DNA of 40,327 nucleotides from Candidatus Hebobacteria bacterium (lineage in GTDB: Bacteria > Armatimonadota > Hebobacteria > Hebobacterales > Hebobacteraceae). Below are positions 16,246 to 24,525 of the stretch, piece after piece. The DNA lies in the NCBI GenBank assembly GCA_029821885.1, contig JALGXV010000024.1, positions 1 to 40,327 of the forward strand. Reading direction: 5' to 3'. How positions within the stretch are numbered: position 1 is the first letter of the stretch; every line of letters starts with the position of its first letter. The notes below the pieces were generated by a model. That model searched no databases. It was not told where the DNA came from and saw nothing but the letters and a program-made list of their open reading frames with translations. Made by a program: the position numbers and the translations under genes.

Positions 16246-17781
16246 ATGCTCGGCCTCGACTCCTGTGGCCAGCCCACCGTGTCCAGCTGTGTCAGCATGC
16301 CGGCCGAGGCGCAACTCGGGACCGATGCCCCTGGCCGATCTCCGATGAGACGTGTTGCGAAGAACGTCGGCTTCCTGCTGATGACCCATGGCGTCTCCCT
16401 GGCCGCCGGGATCGTGGTGCTCGCCCTGAGTGCCCGCTACCTGGGTCCAGCGCTCTTCGGCGAACAGGCAGTGCTGCGATCCGTCGCGCACATTGCGCTG
16501 CCCCTGTTAACGGGGGGCCTCCGCGTCAACATGGCCAAGGAGATAGGACGCGACCCTGAGGGAGCTGCCTCCTACTTGGGCAGCGTTCTCACTCTGCGCT
16601 GGCTGATGGCCGCCGTAGTGGCCGCGGCCGCGGTGGCAGTGGTGCTCGCCCTCCCTCTGACGCCGGCCAGGGAGAGAGCCGCCTACGCGATGGTCTTGAT
16701 GCTGCTAGCGGGCATGTGGGGAGCGGTCGCGAGCGCCGTGTTCGTTGCCTACGAGCGAAACGAGTACAACCTGGCGATGAGCACTGCGAACGGTCTGCTG
16801 ATAGTCCCGCTGACAATGCTGGCCATCCGGCTCGACGCTGGGGTAGCAGGGATTCTGGCGGCCGCCGCAGTGGGGCCGTTTGTGACGGCCCAGATCGCCT
16901 TCAGCTTCGCCTGCCGCCGCTTCGTCCGGCCGAAGCTGGCAGTGGATCTGGTGCGGTGGCGACAGATACTGCGAGCCTCCCTCCCGTTGGGGGTCGGAGC
17001 CATGCTCAAGCGGTCATACGCCAGAGTCGATGTATTCCTCCTGGCTGCGCTGCAGAGCGCTGAGGCTGCCGGGATCTTCTCCGTCGCCTATAGGGCGGCT
17101 ATCCAGTTTACCTCAGCGTCGACCACGGTTGGGACGGCAATTCTCCCCCGTCTCTCTCTGCTTGCCAGGAGGGCAATGGAACAACTGCGGGCCGCCCTGG
17201 AGCACCTGCTGTTGATCTTCCTGGCGGTGTCGGTTCCGGCGGCAGGGATGATAGCGGCCTTCGCGGCCCCACTTCTCACCCTCGTAGTGGGAGCGGAGTT
17301 CGCCTCTTCCATCGCCGCGCTCCGCCTGATCTCCATCGCCATCGTGACTGCTGCTCCCGACGCGCTGCTCTTCTTCTGCCTAGTCGCTCTGGGCAGAGAG
17401 GCGGTCGCCGTCAGGTACCTTGCGCTCAGCGTTATCGCCAATGTGGTCCTCGACGTGCTGCTCATCCCGCTCTTGGGTGTGAGCGGGGCCTGTCTCGGGA
17501 CCATTGGCGCGGAATGGATATTCTTCAGCCTCTCTCTGGTCGCACTACACCGGGCACTCAAGCTGACCGTCGTATGGCGATCCCTGCTGAAGATAGCCGC
17601 ATCTGGAGTGGCAATGGGGCTGGTGATCTATGTGGCCGGACCGGAGAGACCGGTGATAGCGGCCGGGTTCGGACTGGCCGCCTTCCTGCTGCTGTTCGTC
17701 TTGTCTCGAGCCTTCCCGCCAGGAGGCATCAGAGCTCTGCGCCGAGCGCTGATACCTCCGCCACCCACTGTGCAACACTGA
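16246..17781 (+). CDS. wzx: Polysaccharide flippase (Wzx, MOP superfamily)
   Basis: A 511-residue integral membrane protein with roughly 12-14 hydrophobic segments, matching the MATE-like polysaccharide transporter family that flips undecaprenyl-diphosphate-linked repeat units across the inner membrane. The first membrane segments (VGFLLMTHGVSLAAGIVVLALSARYLGP split across residues 41-68) carry the family RYLGP signature. The ATG at 16246 has a strong GGAGGAGG ribosome site, though at short spacing; the first 33 residues are unconserved in style, and an ATG at 16345 directly before the transport domain is an alternative. It sits in a run with acyltransferase, ATP-grasp, deacetylase and ligase genes, consistent with a Wzx/Wzy-dependent pathway. 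Confidence 0.88.
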   Translation: MLGLDSCGQPTVSSCVSMPAEAQLGTDAPGRSPMRRVAKNVGFLLMTHGVSLAAGIVVLALSARYLGPALFGEQAVLRSVAHIALPLLTGGLRVNMAKEIGRDPEGAASYLGSVLTLRWLMAAVVAAAAVAVVLALPLTPARERAAYAMVLMLLAGMWGAVASAVFVAYERNEYNLAMSTANGLLIVPLTMLAIRLDAGVAGILAAAAVGPFVTAQIAFSFACRRFVRPKLAVDLVRWRQILRASLPLGVGAMLKRSYARVDVFLLAALQSAEAAGIFSVAYRAAIQFTSASTTVGTAILPRLSLLARRAMEQLRAALEHLLLIFLAVSVPAAGMIAAFAAPLLTLVVGAEFASSIAALRLISIAIVTAAPDALLFFCLVALGREAVAVRYLALSVIANVVLDVLLIPLLGVSGACLGTIGAEWIFFSLSLVALHRALKLTVVWRSLLKIAASGVAMGLVIYVAGPERPVIAAGFGLAAFLLLFVLSRAFPPGGIRALRRALIPPPPTVQH

Positions 17782-17848
17782 TCCCGGTCGTGCCGATCGG
17801 CCCATGTCCGAGGATTCCCTGGTTTCCGTGTCGAACAACTACTGGGGA

Positions 17849-17865
17849 CGTAACCGAAGGTTACG
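17849..17865. terminator. Hairpin between flippase and second acyltransferase genes
   Basis: CGTAACC and GGTTACG form a perfect 7-bp stem around a GAA loop, 68 bases after the flippase stop. A short run GTTTGCT follows on the plus strand. It could be a weak terminator or an operator; the evidence does not separate them. Confidence 0.35.
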
Positions 17866-17990
17866 GTTTGCTCCCGCGCCGGTCGCGTGCCTTGCATCGA
17901 GGTATGGTGCCAGTGTGTCTGACGCTGCCATAGGTGCGGGGAATCGGCTCAACCAGTCATCCGGGGGGTCTTGGCGGAACGGAGTGGGCA

Positions 17991-19145
17991 ATGCAGCTGC
18001 GCGTGCGCGAGGTGACGACTCGGCGGGAGCTGTCTAGCCTCGAGCCCCAGTGGGACGAAGTGGTAAGGCGGTCCGGCGATGGTTCCCTGTTCGTCAGCTT
18101 CGACTGGATCACTACCTGGTGGGACCACTTCGACGGCGGGCGTGAGCTGCTCGTGCTGGTGGCGGAGGACGACGAGGGCATCGCCGGTATCGCGCCCTTC
18201 GCGATCGGCCGGTATCGGTACCTGAAGATCTCGCTGCGAGTGCTGGAGTTCATAGGAGCGCCCTTCCGCGGACGTTCGCTATCTACCCGCCTCAATCTCA
18301 TCGTGAGTCGGCGGCACGAGCAGTGCCTGGCCGGTTTCGCCGAGGCAATGGCAGGTAACGCCAACCGTTGGGATCTTTGCAGCCTCCGTGGCGTGCCGGC
18401 CACAAGCGTACACCTGGAACGGCTGAGCAGTCTCCAGGGATACCCCCTGACTCTCCTCAGCGCCGGCGTCAACCAGGTGGCCTTCATACCGGTTCTGGGC
18501 CGGGAGTGGTCGAAGTACCTGGAGTCGCGCAGCCGAAGCTTCCGCTACTGGCTCCGACGCATTCAGCAGCGTGCGGAGAAGGCCGGTATGGGTCCTGTTG
18601 AGCGCGTAGAGAGCCTACGGGGTCTGGAGGCGGTGCTGCCGCATCTGTCGCGGGTCTGTGAGGCAAGCTGGAAGGCCGCTCAGGACAAGGGAATGTTCTT
18701 CAGCCGCGATGCAACGGCGGAGTTCCTGGCCGCCTTCCTGCGGCGCGTGTGCGCGAACGGTGGACTTCTTCTCACCACCCTCTCCTCGCACCAGCAGATC
18801 ATCGCCTATCATCTCGCCCTCTTCCACTCGGGGACGCTGTGGTTCTACGATACTGCCTACGATACGGAATATGGCCGCGCGGCGCCTGGCTTCAACCTCT
18901 TCGCGCACATGATCCAGGAGGGCTTCCGTGCCCGCGTGGACCGCATCGACCTCGGCCCGGGACTGCAGCCCTACAAGATGCGTTGGGCTGATGACCGCGA
19001 AGAGAGGGTCCATTGGCTGGGATTCCACCGGAGGCGGCGCTCGCGGCTGCTGCAGTTCGGAGCACGCTGGGCCGTGCGCCTGCGGCAACTCAAGGCAAGG
19101 CGTGGCGAGCACCCCTCCAGCTCCTCGGAGGGTGCATCGCGGTGA
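17991..19145 (+). CDS. BioF2/CelD-type GNAT acyltransferase
   Basis: The 384-residue protein matches the pattern of the acetyltransferase_6/CelD family found in exopolysaccharide clusters: an N-terminal WDEVVRRSGDGSLFVSFDWITTWW block, a middle VNQVAFIPVLGREWSKYLESRSR segment with a basic helix, and the C-terminal GNAT half with IAYHLALFHSGTLWFYDTAYDTEYGRAAPGFNLFAHMI and IDLGPG. These enzymes transfer an acyl group to an amino sugar or a related amine in the cytoplasm. The ATG at 17991 has GGAG 8 bases upstream. The stop overlaps the GTG start of the ATP-grasp gene, so the two are coupled. The acyl donor is unknown; an ACP-bound chain from the window's own fatty-acid enzymes is inference. Confidence 0.75.
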   Translation: MQLRVREVTTRRELSSLEPQWDEVVRRSGDGSLFVSFDWITTWWDHFDGGRELLVLVAEDDEGIAGIAPFAIGRYRYLKISLRVLEFIGAPFRGRSLSTRLNLIVSRRHEQCLAGFAEAMAGNANRWDLCSLRGVPATSVHLERLSSLQGYPLTLLSAGVNQVAFIPVLGREWSKYLESRSRSFRYWLRRIQQRAEKAGMGPVERVESLRGLEAVLPHLSRVCEASWKAAQDKGMFFSRDATAEFLAAFLRRVCANGGLLLTTLSSHQQIIAYHLALFHSGTLWFYDTAYDTEYGRAAPGFNLFAHMIQEGFRARVDRIDLGPGLQPYKMRWADDREERVHWLGFHRRRRSRLLQFGARWAVRLRQLKARRGEHPSSSSEGASR

Positions 19146-20446
19146 CTGGCCCTCCACCTTCGATGCCATCCGACATGAGCTGGCCGCCCGCAGTCATCCT
19201 CGGGCTCGACTCCTCCGCCCTCGAAGTGTGTCGATGTCTGGGCCGTCGCGGCGTCCCTGTCGTCGGTCTCGACACGCGAACCAGCATCGCTGCCTCTTCC
19301 CGCTACTGCCGTCCCCAACTGTGCGCCGACCCGCGGATAAAGGGCGCTCAGTTGCGCACCGAGTTGACGGCGCTGGCCGGAGAGCTGGGCAGCCGGCCGG
19401 TTCTGATGCCCCTGGCCGACGACTGGGTGGTCTTCATGGCGGATCACCGGGCCGGTCTGGAGACCTACTACCGTTTCGTGCAGCCGTCTTCGGGGCTGCT
19501 GTCGGAGCTCACAGACAAAGGCACAACCTACGAACTCGCGGATCGCCACGGCCTGGATGTTCCAAGGCATGTGGTAATCGAAGATGGGTCGGACCTGGCA
19601 CGCGTGGCCACAGAGGTGGGCTACCCCTGTGCGCTCAAGCCAGCGCGCTCCCCGGACTGGCGCCAGCCTGAGGCGCTCGCCGCCCTGTCCGGAGAGAAGC
19701 TCCTGTACGCCAACGATGCAGTCGAGCTACGCGCTGCCTACGAGCGCGCGTCACCGTTCTCCCAGCGTCACCTTGTGCAGGAGTGGCTTCCCGGTCCGGA
19801 CAGCGATCACTACTACGTGGTCTCGTACATTGATCGCGACGGCGTTCTGCGCGGCCAGTTCACCCACCAGAAGCTCCTGATGCGCCCCCCGGGCCGAGGG
19901 GTCGGCTGCCTCATCGTGAGCGTGCATCAGGAGGGCCTCGCCGCGCGTGCCTCTCATTTCCTCCTCAGCATAGCGTACCGAGGCCTGGTGGGCATGGAGT
20001 TCAAGCACGACCGTAGGGACGGTCGGCTCAAGCTCCTCGACCTCAACCCTCGATGGGGCCAGGGAGACTCACTAGCTGCGATCGCCGGGATCGACATGGC
20101 CTGGCTCTACTACTGCGACTGTCTGGGCCTTTCGCCGACGGTTCCCGACCATTACCGGTCGGGCCTGAGATGGGTCCACTTGCGCGCTCATCTGGCGGCA
20201 ACCTGGCGGGCGCACCGCGAGCGACGCGGCAGCATCTGGCGGAACCTACTCGAGCTCCGCGGGCGGCTGCACCACTCAGTGCTCGCGCTCGACGATCTGT
20301 CCCCGGCTGGATGGATGCTGCACGATATGCTGGGGGCACGACTGGGATCAGTTGCAGGCCGTCGGCATCAGCGTCAGGCATCCTCTCGTAAGCGGCGGTT
20401 CCATCAGCAGGCTGAAGATGTTCGCACCAAGGGGCGCCTCCCATGA
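19142..20446 (+). CDS. ATP-grasp carboxylate-amine ligase
   Basis: The 434-residue protein resembles predicted ATP-grasp ligases (COG3919-like) in glycan clusters. It begins with a Rossmann-like VILGLDSSALEVCRCLGRRG, followed by the ATP-grasp fold: Lys166 (CALKPA), the hinge VQEWLPGPDSDHYYV with Glu214, and the metal-binding end GMEFKHD...LLDLNPRWGQGD with Glu286 and Asn302. Such enzymes activate a carboxylate as acyl phosphate and join it to an amine, for example adding an amino acid to a sugar. I place the start at the GTG at 19142, which overlaps the previous stop and has GGAGGG at good spacing. Its stop overlaps the next ATG, so three genes are translationally coupled. Confidence 0.82.
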   Translation: MTGPPPSMPSDMSWPPAVILGLDSSALEVCRCLGRRGVPVVGLDTRTSIAASSRYCRPQLCADPRIKGAQLRTELTALAGELGSRPVLMPLADDWVVFMADHRAGLETYYRFVQPSSGLLSELTDKGTTYELADRHGLDVPRHVVIEDGSDLARVATEVGYPCALKPARSPDWRQPEALAALSGEKLLYANDAVELRAAYERASPFSQRHLVQEWLPGPDSDHYYVVSYIDRDGVLRGQFTHQKLLMRPPGRGVGCLIVSVHQEGLAARASHFLLSIAYRGLVGMEFKHDRRDGRLKLLDLNPRWGQGDSLAAIAGIDMAWLYYCDCLGLSPTVPDHYRSGLRWVHLRAHLAATWRAHRERRGSIWRNLLELRGRLHHSVLALDDLSPAGWMLHDMLGARLGSVAGRRHQRQASSRKRRFHQQAEDVRTKGRLP

Positions 20447-21282
20447 GAGCTGTGCTCAAGCGATGGCTGCTTAGGGTCCTCGTGCGGCCCGGAGTAGACG
20501 GGCGACGCTCCTGCCTGCCTGCCCTCGCCTACCACTCCATCGATGAGTCGGGCTCACCGGTGTCCTTCCCGCTCTCGCACTTCCGCGCCCAGATAGAGTG
20601 GCTGGCATCCCACGGGTACCAAGCTCTGACGGCCCGGGAAGCTGGCGCCGCTTTGGCCGGACGGGCACGGATTGGGGAACGTGCCGTCGTCCTCACCTTC
20701 GACGATGGGCTCCGCTCGGTGAGTGAGACAGCGCTCCCTGTCCTCGCCGAGTTCGGCTTCGCGGCAACCGTGTTCTGCGCGGCCGGATATGTCGGCAAGG
20801 TCTGTGGGTGGGACCGCGCTCCCGGAATTCCCGAGATGGACATGATGTCGTGGGAGGACATCCGGCTCCTCGCCGATCAGGGATGGGAGATCGGGGGGCA
20901 CAGCGTCTCACACGCGCACCTGCCAGCGCTGGCGGAAGCAGCCAGACGGGAGGAGATCGCTGAGAGTCGGCGCATTCTACAGGACAGAACGGGCTGTTCC
21001 GTGACCAGCTTCGCCTATCCATTCGGAGAGTTCGATCAAGTGTCCGCCGATGCTGTGGCAGAGGCCGGGTTCAGCTCGGCCTGGACTATGGACCCGATCG
21101 GCAACCTTCCGGGGTGCGACCTGTTCTCGCTGGGCAGGTTCAACTGCGACCGCATCCAGAGCGATAGCCCAGATGCAGCCGAGCTCGCCATCCGGACGTA
21201 TCTCTCGGGCCGATATGGCTGGTATGCCCTGCTAACTGCGCGCCGCCTCCGGATCCGTCGGCGTGCGAGAAGGAAGCAATAA
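20443..21282 (+). CDS. Polysaccharide deacetylase (NodB homology domain)
   Basis: A carbohydrate esterase family 4 metal enzyme that removes N- or O-acetyl groups from sugars. The 279-residue protein shows the NodB motifs in order: LTFDDG with Asp87 and Asp88 (85-89), the metal His153 and His157 in GGHSVSHAHL, and FAYPFGEFD (190-198). The N-terminus is basic with a short hydrophobic patch and no clear cleavage site, so it may stay cytoplasmic or membrane-associated. The ATG overlaps the preceding stop by four bases, and the next gene starts directly after its stop. Deacetylation would expose an amine for the neighbouring acyltransferases or ATP-grasp ligase; the sequence order supports but does not prove this. 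Confidence 0.9.
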   Translation: MRAVLKRWLLRVLVRPGVDGRRSCLPALAYHSIDESGSPVSFPLSHFRAQIEWLASHGYQALTAREAGAALAGRARIGERAVVLTFDDGLRSVSETALPVLAEFGFAATVFCAAGYVGKVCGWDRAPGIPEMDMMSWEDIRLLADQGWEIGGHSVSHAHLPALAEAARREEIAESRRILQDRTGCSVTSFAYPFGEFDQVSADAVAEAGFSSAWTMDPIGNLPGCDLFSLGRFNCDRIQSDSPDAAELAIRTYLSGRYGWYALLTARRLRIRRRARRKQ

Positions 21283-22770
21283 GTGGCAGTCGGGTACTGG
21301 CCCAGGCGACATTCCGGCATCGTTCGGCGCGCAGGTCTGTGGGCCGTGCTCGCCGTTGCGATGCTGCTCTACGGCCTTGTCTTCGCCTGGTCGCCGCCCG
21401 TGGCGATCGGTCTGTGGCTGGCTGCCGTCCTAGCCTGGCATGCTGCCCGCCGTCTGGAGTGGACGGCACTGGGCATCTTCCTGATCGTGCCGCTCGGCCG
21501 CCTGACCTGGCTGAACGAGACGGGGACTCTCGACCTCACAAAGCTCTTCGTCGGCGCTCTGGCTATCGCCTGGGTGGCACGCGCCCTGCTGCGCAAGGAT
21601 CGCGACCTGGTCGCAGTGTGGACGGAGAGCCCAGTTACAGTTCTTATCCTGCTGTTCCTGCTGGTCAACTTCCTCTCCCTGTTGAACGCCTACGATCTTC
21701 CGCGCAGCGCGCTCAGCCTGATCCGCCTCTCGGCCTTGTTCGGGATGTACATACTGATACTGGCGTTGGTGCAGAGAAGGCGACAGGTGGAGGTGGCCGT
21801 CGGGTTCCTGGTGTTAACGGGCCTCGTGGTGTGTCTGCTTGGAGTGTGGGAGTCGCGGACGCACGAGTACCTCTGGCACATCTTGGGACAGGACCGTAGT
21901 CTGCCGCCGGGGCTGGCAAGCTCGGAGGGCGGCGGCCCCTTCGCGCTGAGGATCATCACGGTCTTCATCGACTACAACTTCATGGGCGGATACATGGCCG
22001 TCCTGTTCGGCATCGTAGGTGGGTGTGCGCTGGCGATACGTCGCTGGTACGTGTGGCTGGCGCTCGGGCCCCTGGCGGGTCTCATCATCTACAACGTGAT
22101 ACACACGGGCTCGCGGGGGGGCGTCATGGGCCTATCGGTGACGATGCTCGTGCTGCTGCTGCTGTCGCGCATCCGGATTCGCTGGTTCGTGCTGGCGCTC
22201 ATCGTGATCGGCGCTATCGCCGTCTTCCCCGTTGCGGATCAGTTCATCCCGCAGTTCCGCGGTGGCATTTCGCTGGAGGACCTGAAGCAGGACCAGCGCT
22301 GGGGATACTGGCAGATGGCCTTCCGGATGATGCAGGATCACCCCATCATTGGGGTCGGCACGGACAACTTCCCTTCACTGTACTCCTGGTACCGGGTCTC
22401 ACCGGCCCTCATGTCGCCCTACTACTGCCACAACATCTACGTCCAGATGTGGGCGGAGGGCGGGATCTTTGGTCTGATCTCTCTGCTCACGCTCGTGATC
22501 GCGGTGGGAGTGTCGTACGTGAAGGCGCTGCGCGGGGCAGGCGACGAGCAGTGGCGAGGGATCGTCGCGGGTCTTCTCGCCGCCTTTCTGGGGTATGCCG
22601 TCTTCTCCAGTACCTGCAATACTCTTCACGACCAGCCCTTCTGGATGTTAATGGCATTGTCAGTGGTCGTGCTCCGCGTCACGCGGGACGAGGGAACGCG
22701 CGCAGCTCTTCACAGCACTGCGGGCCCCGCCTCGCCGGAAGAGGAACAGCCGCTCCACGCGGCAGCATAG
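21283..22770 (+). CDS. O-antigen ligase/polymerase family protein (WaaL/Wzy-like)
   Basis: A 495-residue membrane protein with about 10-12 hydrophobic segments and a large periplasmic loop carrying the family signature: IGVGTDNFPSLYSWYR followed by PYYCHNIYVQMWAEGGIFGL, with the conserved His near residue 383. The family either polymerises lipid-linked repeat units (Wzy) or attaches glycan to a lipid or protein acceptor. With Wzx, Wzz-like and Wza-like proteins in the same window and no other candidate polymerase, the Wzy role is the simpler reading. The GTG start follows directly after the deacetylase stop. It closes the coupled run that begins at 17991. Confidence 0.87.
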   Translation: MAVGYWPRRHSGIVRRAGLWAVLAVAMLLYGLVFAWSPPVAIGLWLAAVLAWHAARRLEWTALGIFLIVPLGRLTWLNETGTLDLTKLFVGALAIAWVARALLRKDRDLVAVWTESPVTVLILLFLLVNFLSLLNAYDLPRSALSLIRLSALFGMYILILALVQRRRQVEVAVGFLVLTGLVVCLLGVWESRTHEYLWHILGQDRSLPPGLASSEGGGPFALRIITVFIDYNFMGGYMAVLFGIVGGCALAIRRWYVWLALGPLAGLIIYNVIHTGSRGGVMGLSVTMLVLLLLSRIRIRWFVLALIVIGAIAVFPVADQFIPQFRGGISLEDLKQDQRWGYWQMAFRMMQDHPIIGVGTDNFPSLYSWYRVSPALMSPYYCHNIYVQMWAEGGIFGLISLLTLVIAVGVSYVKALRGAGDEQWRGIVAGLLAAFLGYAVFSSTCNTLHDQPFWMLMALSVVVLRVTRDEGTRAALHSTAGPASPEEEQPLHAAA

Positions 22771-23089
22771 GAGAACGTGCCGCCCGGCAGTCGGAGTCGG
22801 GACCGAACCACCGAGGCGAGAGAGCGACGTGCAGGTCTTCGACAGCATGCAAGTCACCTTCCATCGATGGACCTGGAGGGCACCCGCTGATGGACGATAG
22901 ATGGCGGCCGTCGCGGCGAACCTGCTCGACGCCGCGCATCGTCTCGCTATGGTGGCCCTGTCGGCGCGTGGCCGGACTCGATCTTCTTCCCTGCCCGCCA
23001 GCGGGCAGTCCGCGGGGCCGAGGAGTCGAAGCAGAGGCGAACATACGGCAGACCAACGTCCTGGGCAACGCTGGTCAGAAGGAGTTGGG
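22771..23089. other. Intergenic region with one hairpin
   Basis: These 319 bases between the ligase-family gene and the hydrolase hold no supported gene. The only structure I see is the hairpin at 22991-23008. An open frame runs through the second half in phase with the hydrolase, but the hydrolase's real start at 23090 is set by its ribosome site and signal sequence. Confidence 0.5.
22991..23008. terminator. Strong GC hairpin before the hydrolase gene
   Basis: CTGCCCG and CGGGCAG form a perfect 7-bp GC-rich stem with a CCAG loop, 82 bases upstream of the hydrolase start. No U-tract follows. It could reduce read-through from the ligase-family gene or structure the leader. Confidence 0.35.
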
Positions 23090-24466
23090 ATGAGAGCCTG
23101 GAGGTCACTTATCGTCGTTGGGGCACTGGCCGCAGTTGCCACCGCAAGCTGCAAGCGCACCGGCCCTCGTGTGTGGACCGGACCCGAGGACACGGGTGTT
23201 GCCCAGGCTGCAGGCCAGATGAACTATCGGTTCGGCGTGGTCGGCCGCACCAACGTCCCGGGGTCAACCAGACTGCTTGGCGATCTGGGAGTGGGCTGGA
23301 TCCGGGTGCCAGTGACCTGGAGCCAAGTACAGCCGCGCCCGAGCTCGCACAACTGGGACAAGGTCGCGGAGGCTGTGGCATCTCAGGCTCGCACCAGGCC
23401 CGGGATGCGAGCGATGGTGACTCTGGAGGCGAAGAGCCCCTGGGCCGGCCGTCAGATGGCTGTCGAGGTGCGGGAGAAGGCCACCGTGCCCCCTCGCGAC
23501 CTAGACGCCTATTACCAGTTCGTCCACGGGATCGCGAGCCGCGGTCGAGGCGTCGTCGACTGCTGGCAAATCGAGAACGAGATGGAGAGTCGCCACTGGT
23601 GGGCGGGCACTTCTGGGGACTACCTCGCGCTGCTGCGGACCGCGCACCGGGCTGTTCGGTCCGCCGATCCTGGCGCAAAGATCGCCGTCGGCGGCTTCAC
23701 GAGCCAGACAATGACGGCTGGGGCCCTCCTCGACGCCGGAGAAAGCAAGGGCGAGATAGCGCGGCAGCTAGGTTTCGGTGAGATCCGCGGCCGTGACACA
23801 TCAGAGGTGGAGGCCGGACTGCGCCGCAGTCTGGCCTTCGTAGACGACGTGTTCGCGAACGGGAGGGACTACTTCGACATCGTGGACATCCACCTCTACC
23901 ACAGCTACGAGACCATACCTCTTCGCGTCGAGTGGCTGCGCGGCAAGATGAGAGAGAACGGGTGCGAGAAGCCCATCTGGGCGACGGAGGTCGGTGGACC
24001 GGACCCCCTGGTCGTCTCGCACAACGAACAGGTGCAGGCCCAAGAGGTGGTGAAGCGAGTCGCGCTTGCCTTGGCCAGTGGTGTCGAGCGGGTGTTCTGG
24101 CTCGGCCTGACCGAGATGGATGACCAGGGAGAGCGGTTCAACAGGATGGGCCTAGTCACCATCGGCGGGCGTCGGAAGCCCGCATTCCGTGCCTACCAGC
24201 TAGTTGTCCGGAAGCTGGACGATGTCGAGTATGGCGAATCCCCAAATGTCCCTGCAGGCCACGGCCTGCAATTCCAGAGGCAGGGGCAGCCGTTGTGGGT
24301 GCTGTGGGCCGATCACGGGGCACGACTCCGCCTGGAGACAGGTCGTCCCAGCGTCCTCATCACCTACCTCAATGGACGCGAGGAGCGGCGCTCGACCGTT
24401 GGCGGGTCATTGATGCTTGACTTGACGGCCGATCCCATCTTCGTCGAGGCAGACTCCGAGCAATAG
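23090..24466 (+). CDS. Exported clan GH-A glycoside hydrolase-like protein
   Basis: The 458-residue protein starts with a signal sequence (LIVVGALAAVATAS) followed by Cys21; the lipobox is poor because Thr occupies the -3 position, so lipoprotein and plain secretion are both possible. The rest is a TIM barrel of the GH5/GH39 type: strand signatures GVGWIRVPVTWSQVQP, the acid/base Glu164 after Asn163 (WQIENEMES), a substrate-side HLYHSYE (268-274) and the nucleophile Glu300 (IWATEVGGPD). It probably trims or cleaves the surface glycan made here, a common partner in exopolysaccharide loci. The ATG at 23090 has AAGGAG 5 bases upstream. A similar catalytic domain is fused to SLH modules at 30026. 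Confidence 0.78.
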   Translation: MRAWRSLIVVGALAAVATASCKRTGPRVWTGPEDTGVAQAAGQMNYRFGVVGRTNVPGSTRLLGDLGVGWIRVPVTWSQVQPRPSSHNWDKVAEAVASQARTRPGMRAMVTLEAKSPWAGRQMAVEVREKATVPPRDLDAYYQFVHGIASRGRGVVDCWQIENEMESRHWWAGTSGDYLALLRTAHRAVRSADPGAKIAVGGFTSQTMTAGALLDAGESKGEIARQLGFGEIRGRDTSEVEAGLRRSLAFVDDVFANGRDYFDIVDIHLYHSYETIPLRVEWLRGKMRENGCEKPIWATEVGGPDPLVVSHNEQVQAQEVVKRVALALASGVERVFWLGLTEMDDQGERFNRMGLVTIGGRRKPAFRAYQLVVRKLDDVEYGESPNVPAGHGLQFQRQGQPLWVLWADHGARLRLETGRPSVLITYLNGREERRSTVGGSLMLDLTADPIFVEADSEQ

Positions 24467-24525
24467 TCGTTCGGCCGAGGGGGAAGCCGCCAGACGCAGC
24501 ACACGGGGGGGCAGTTGGGGTCTGC

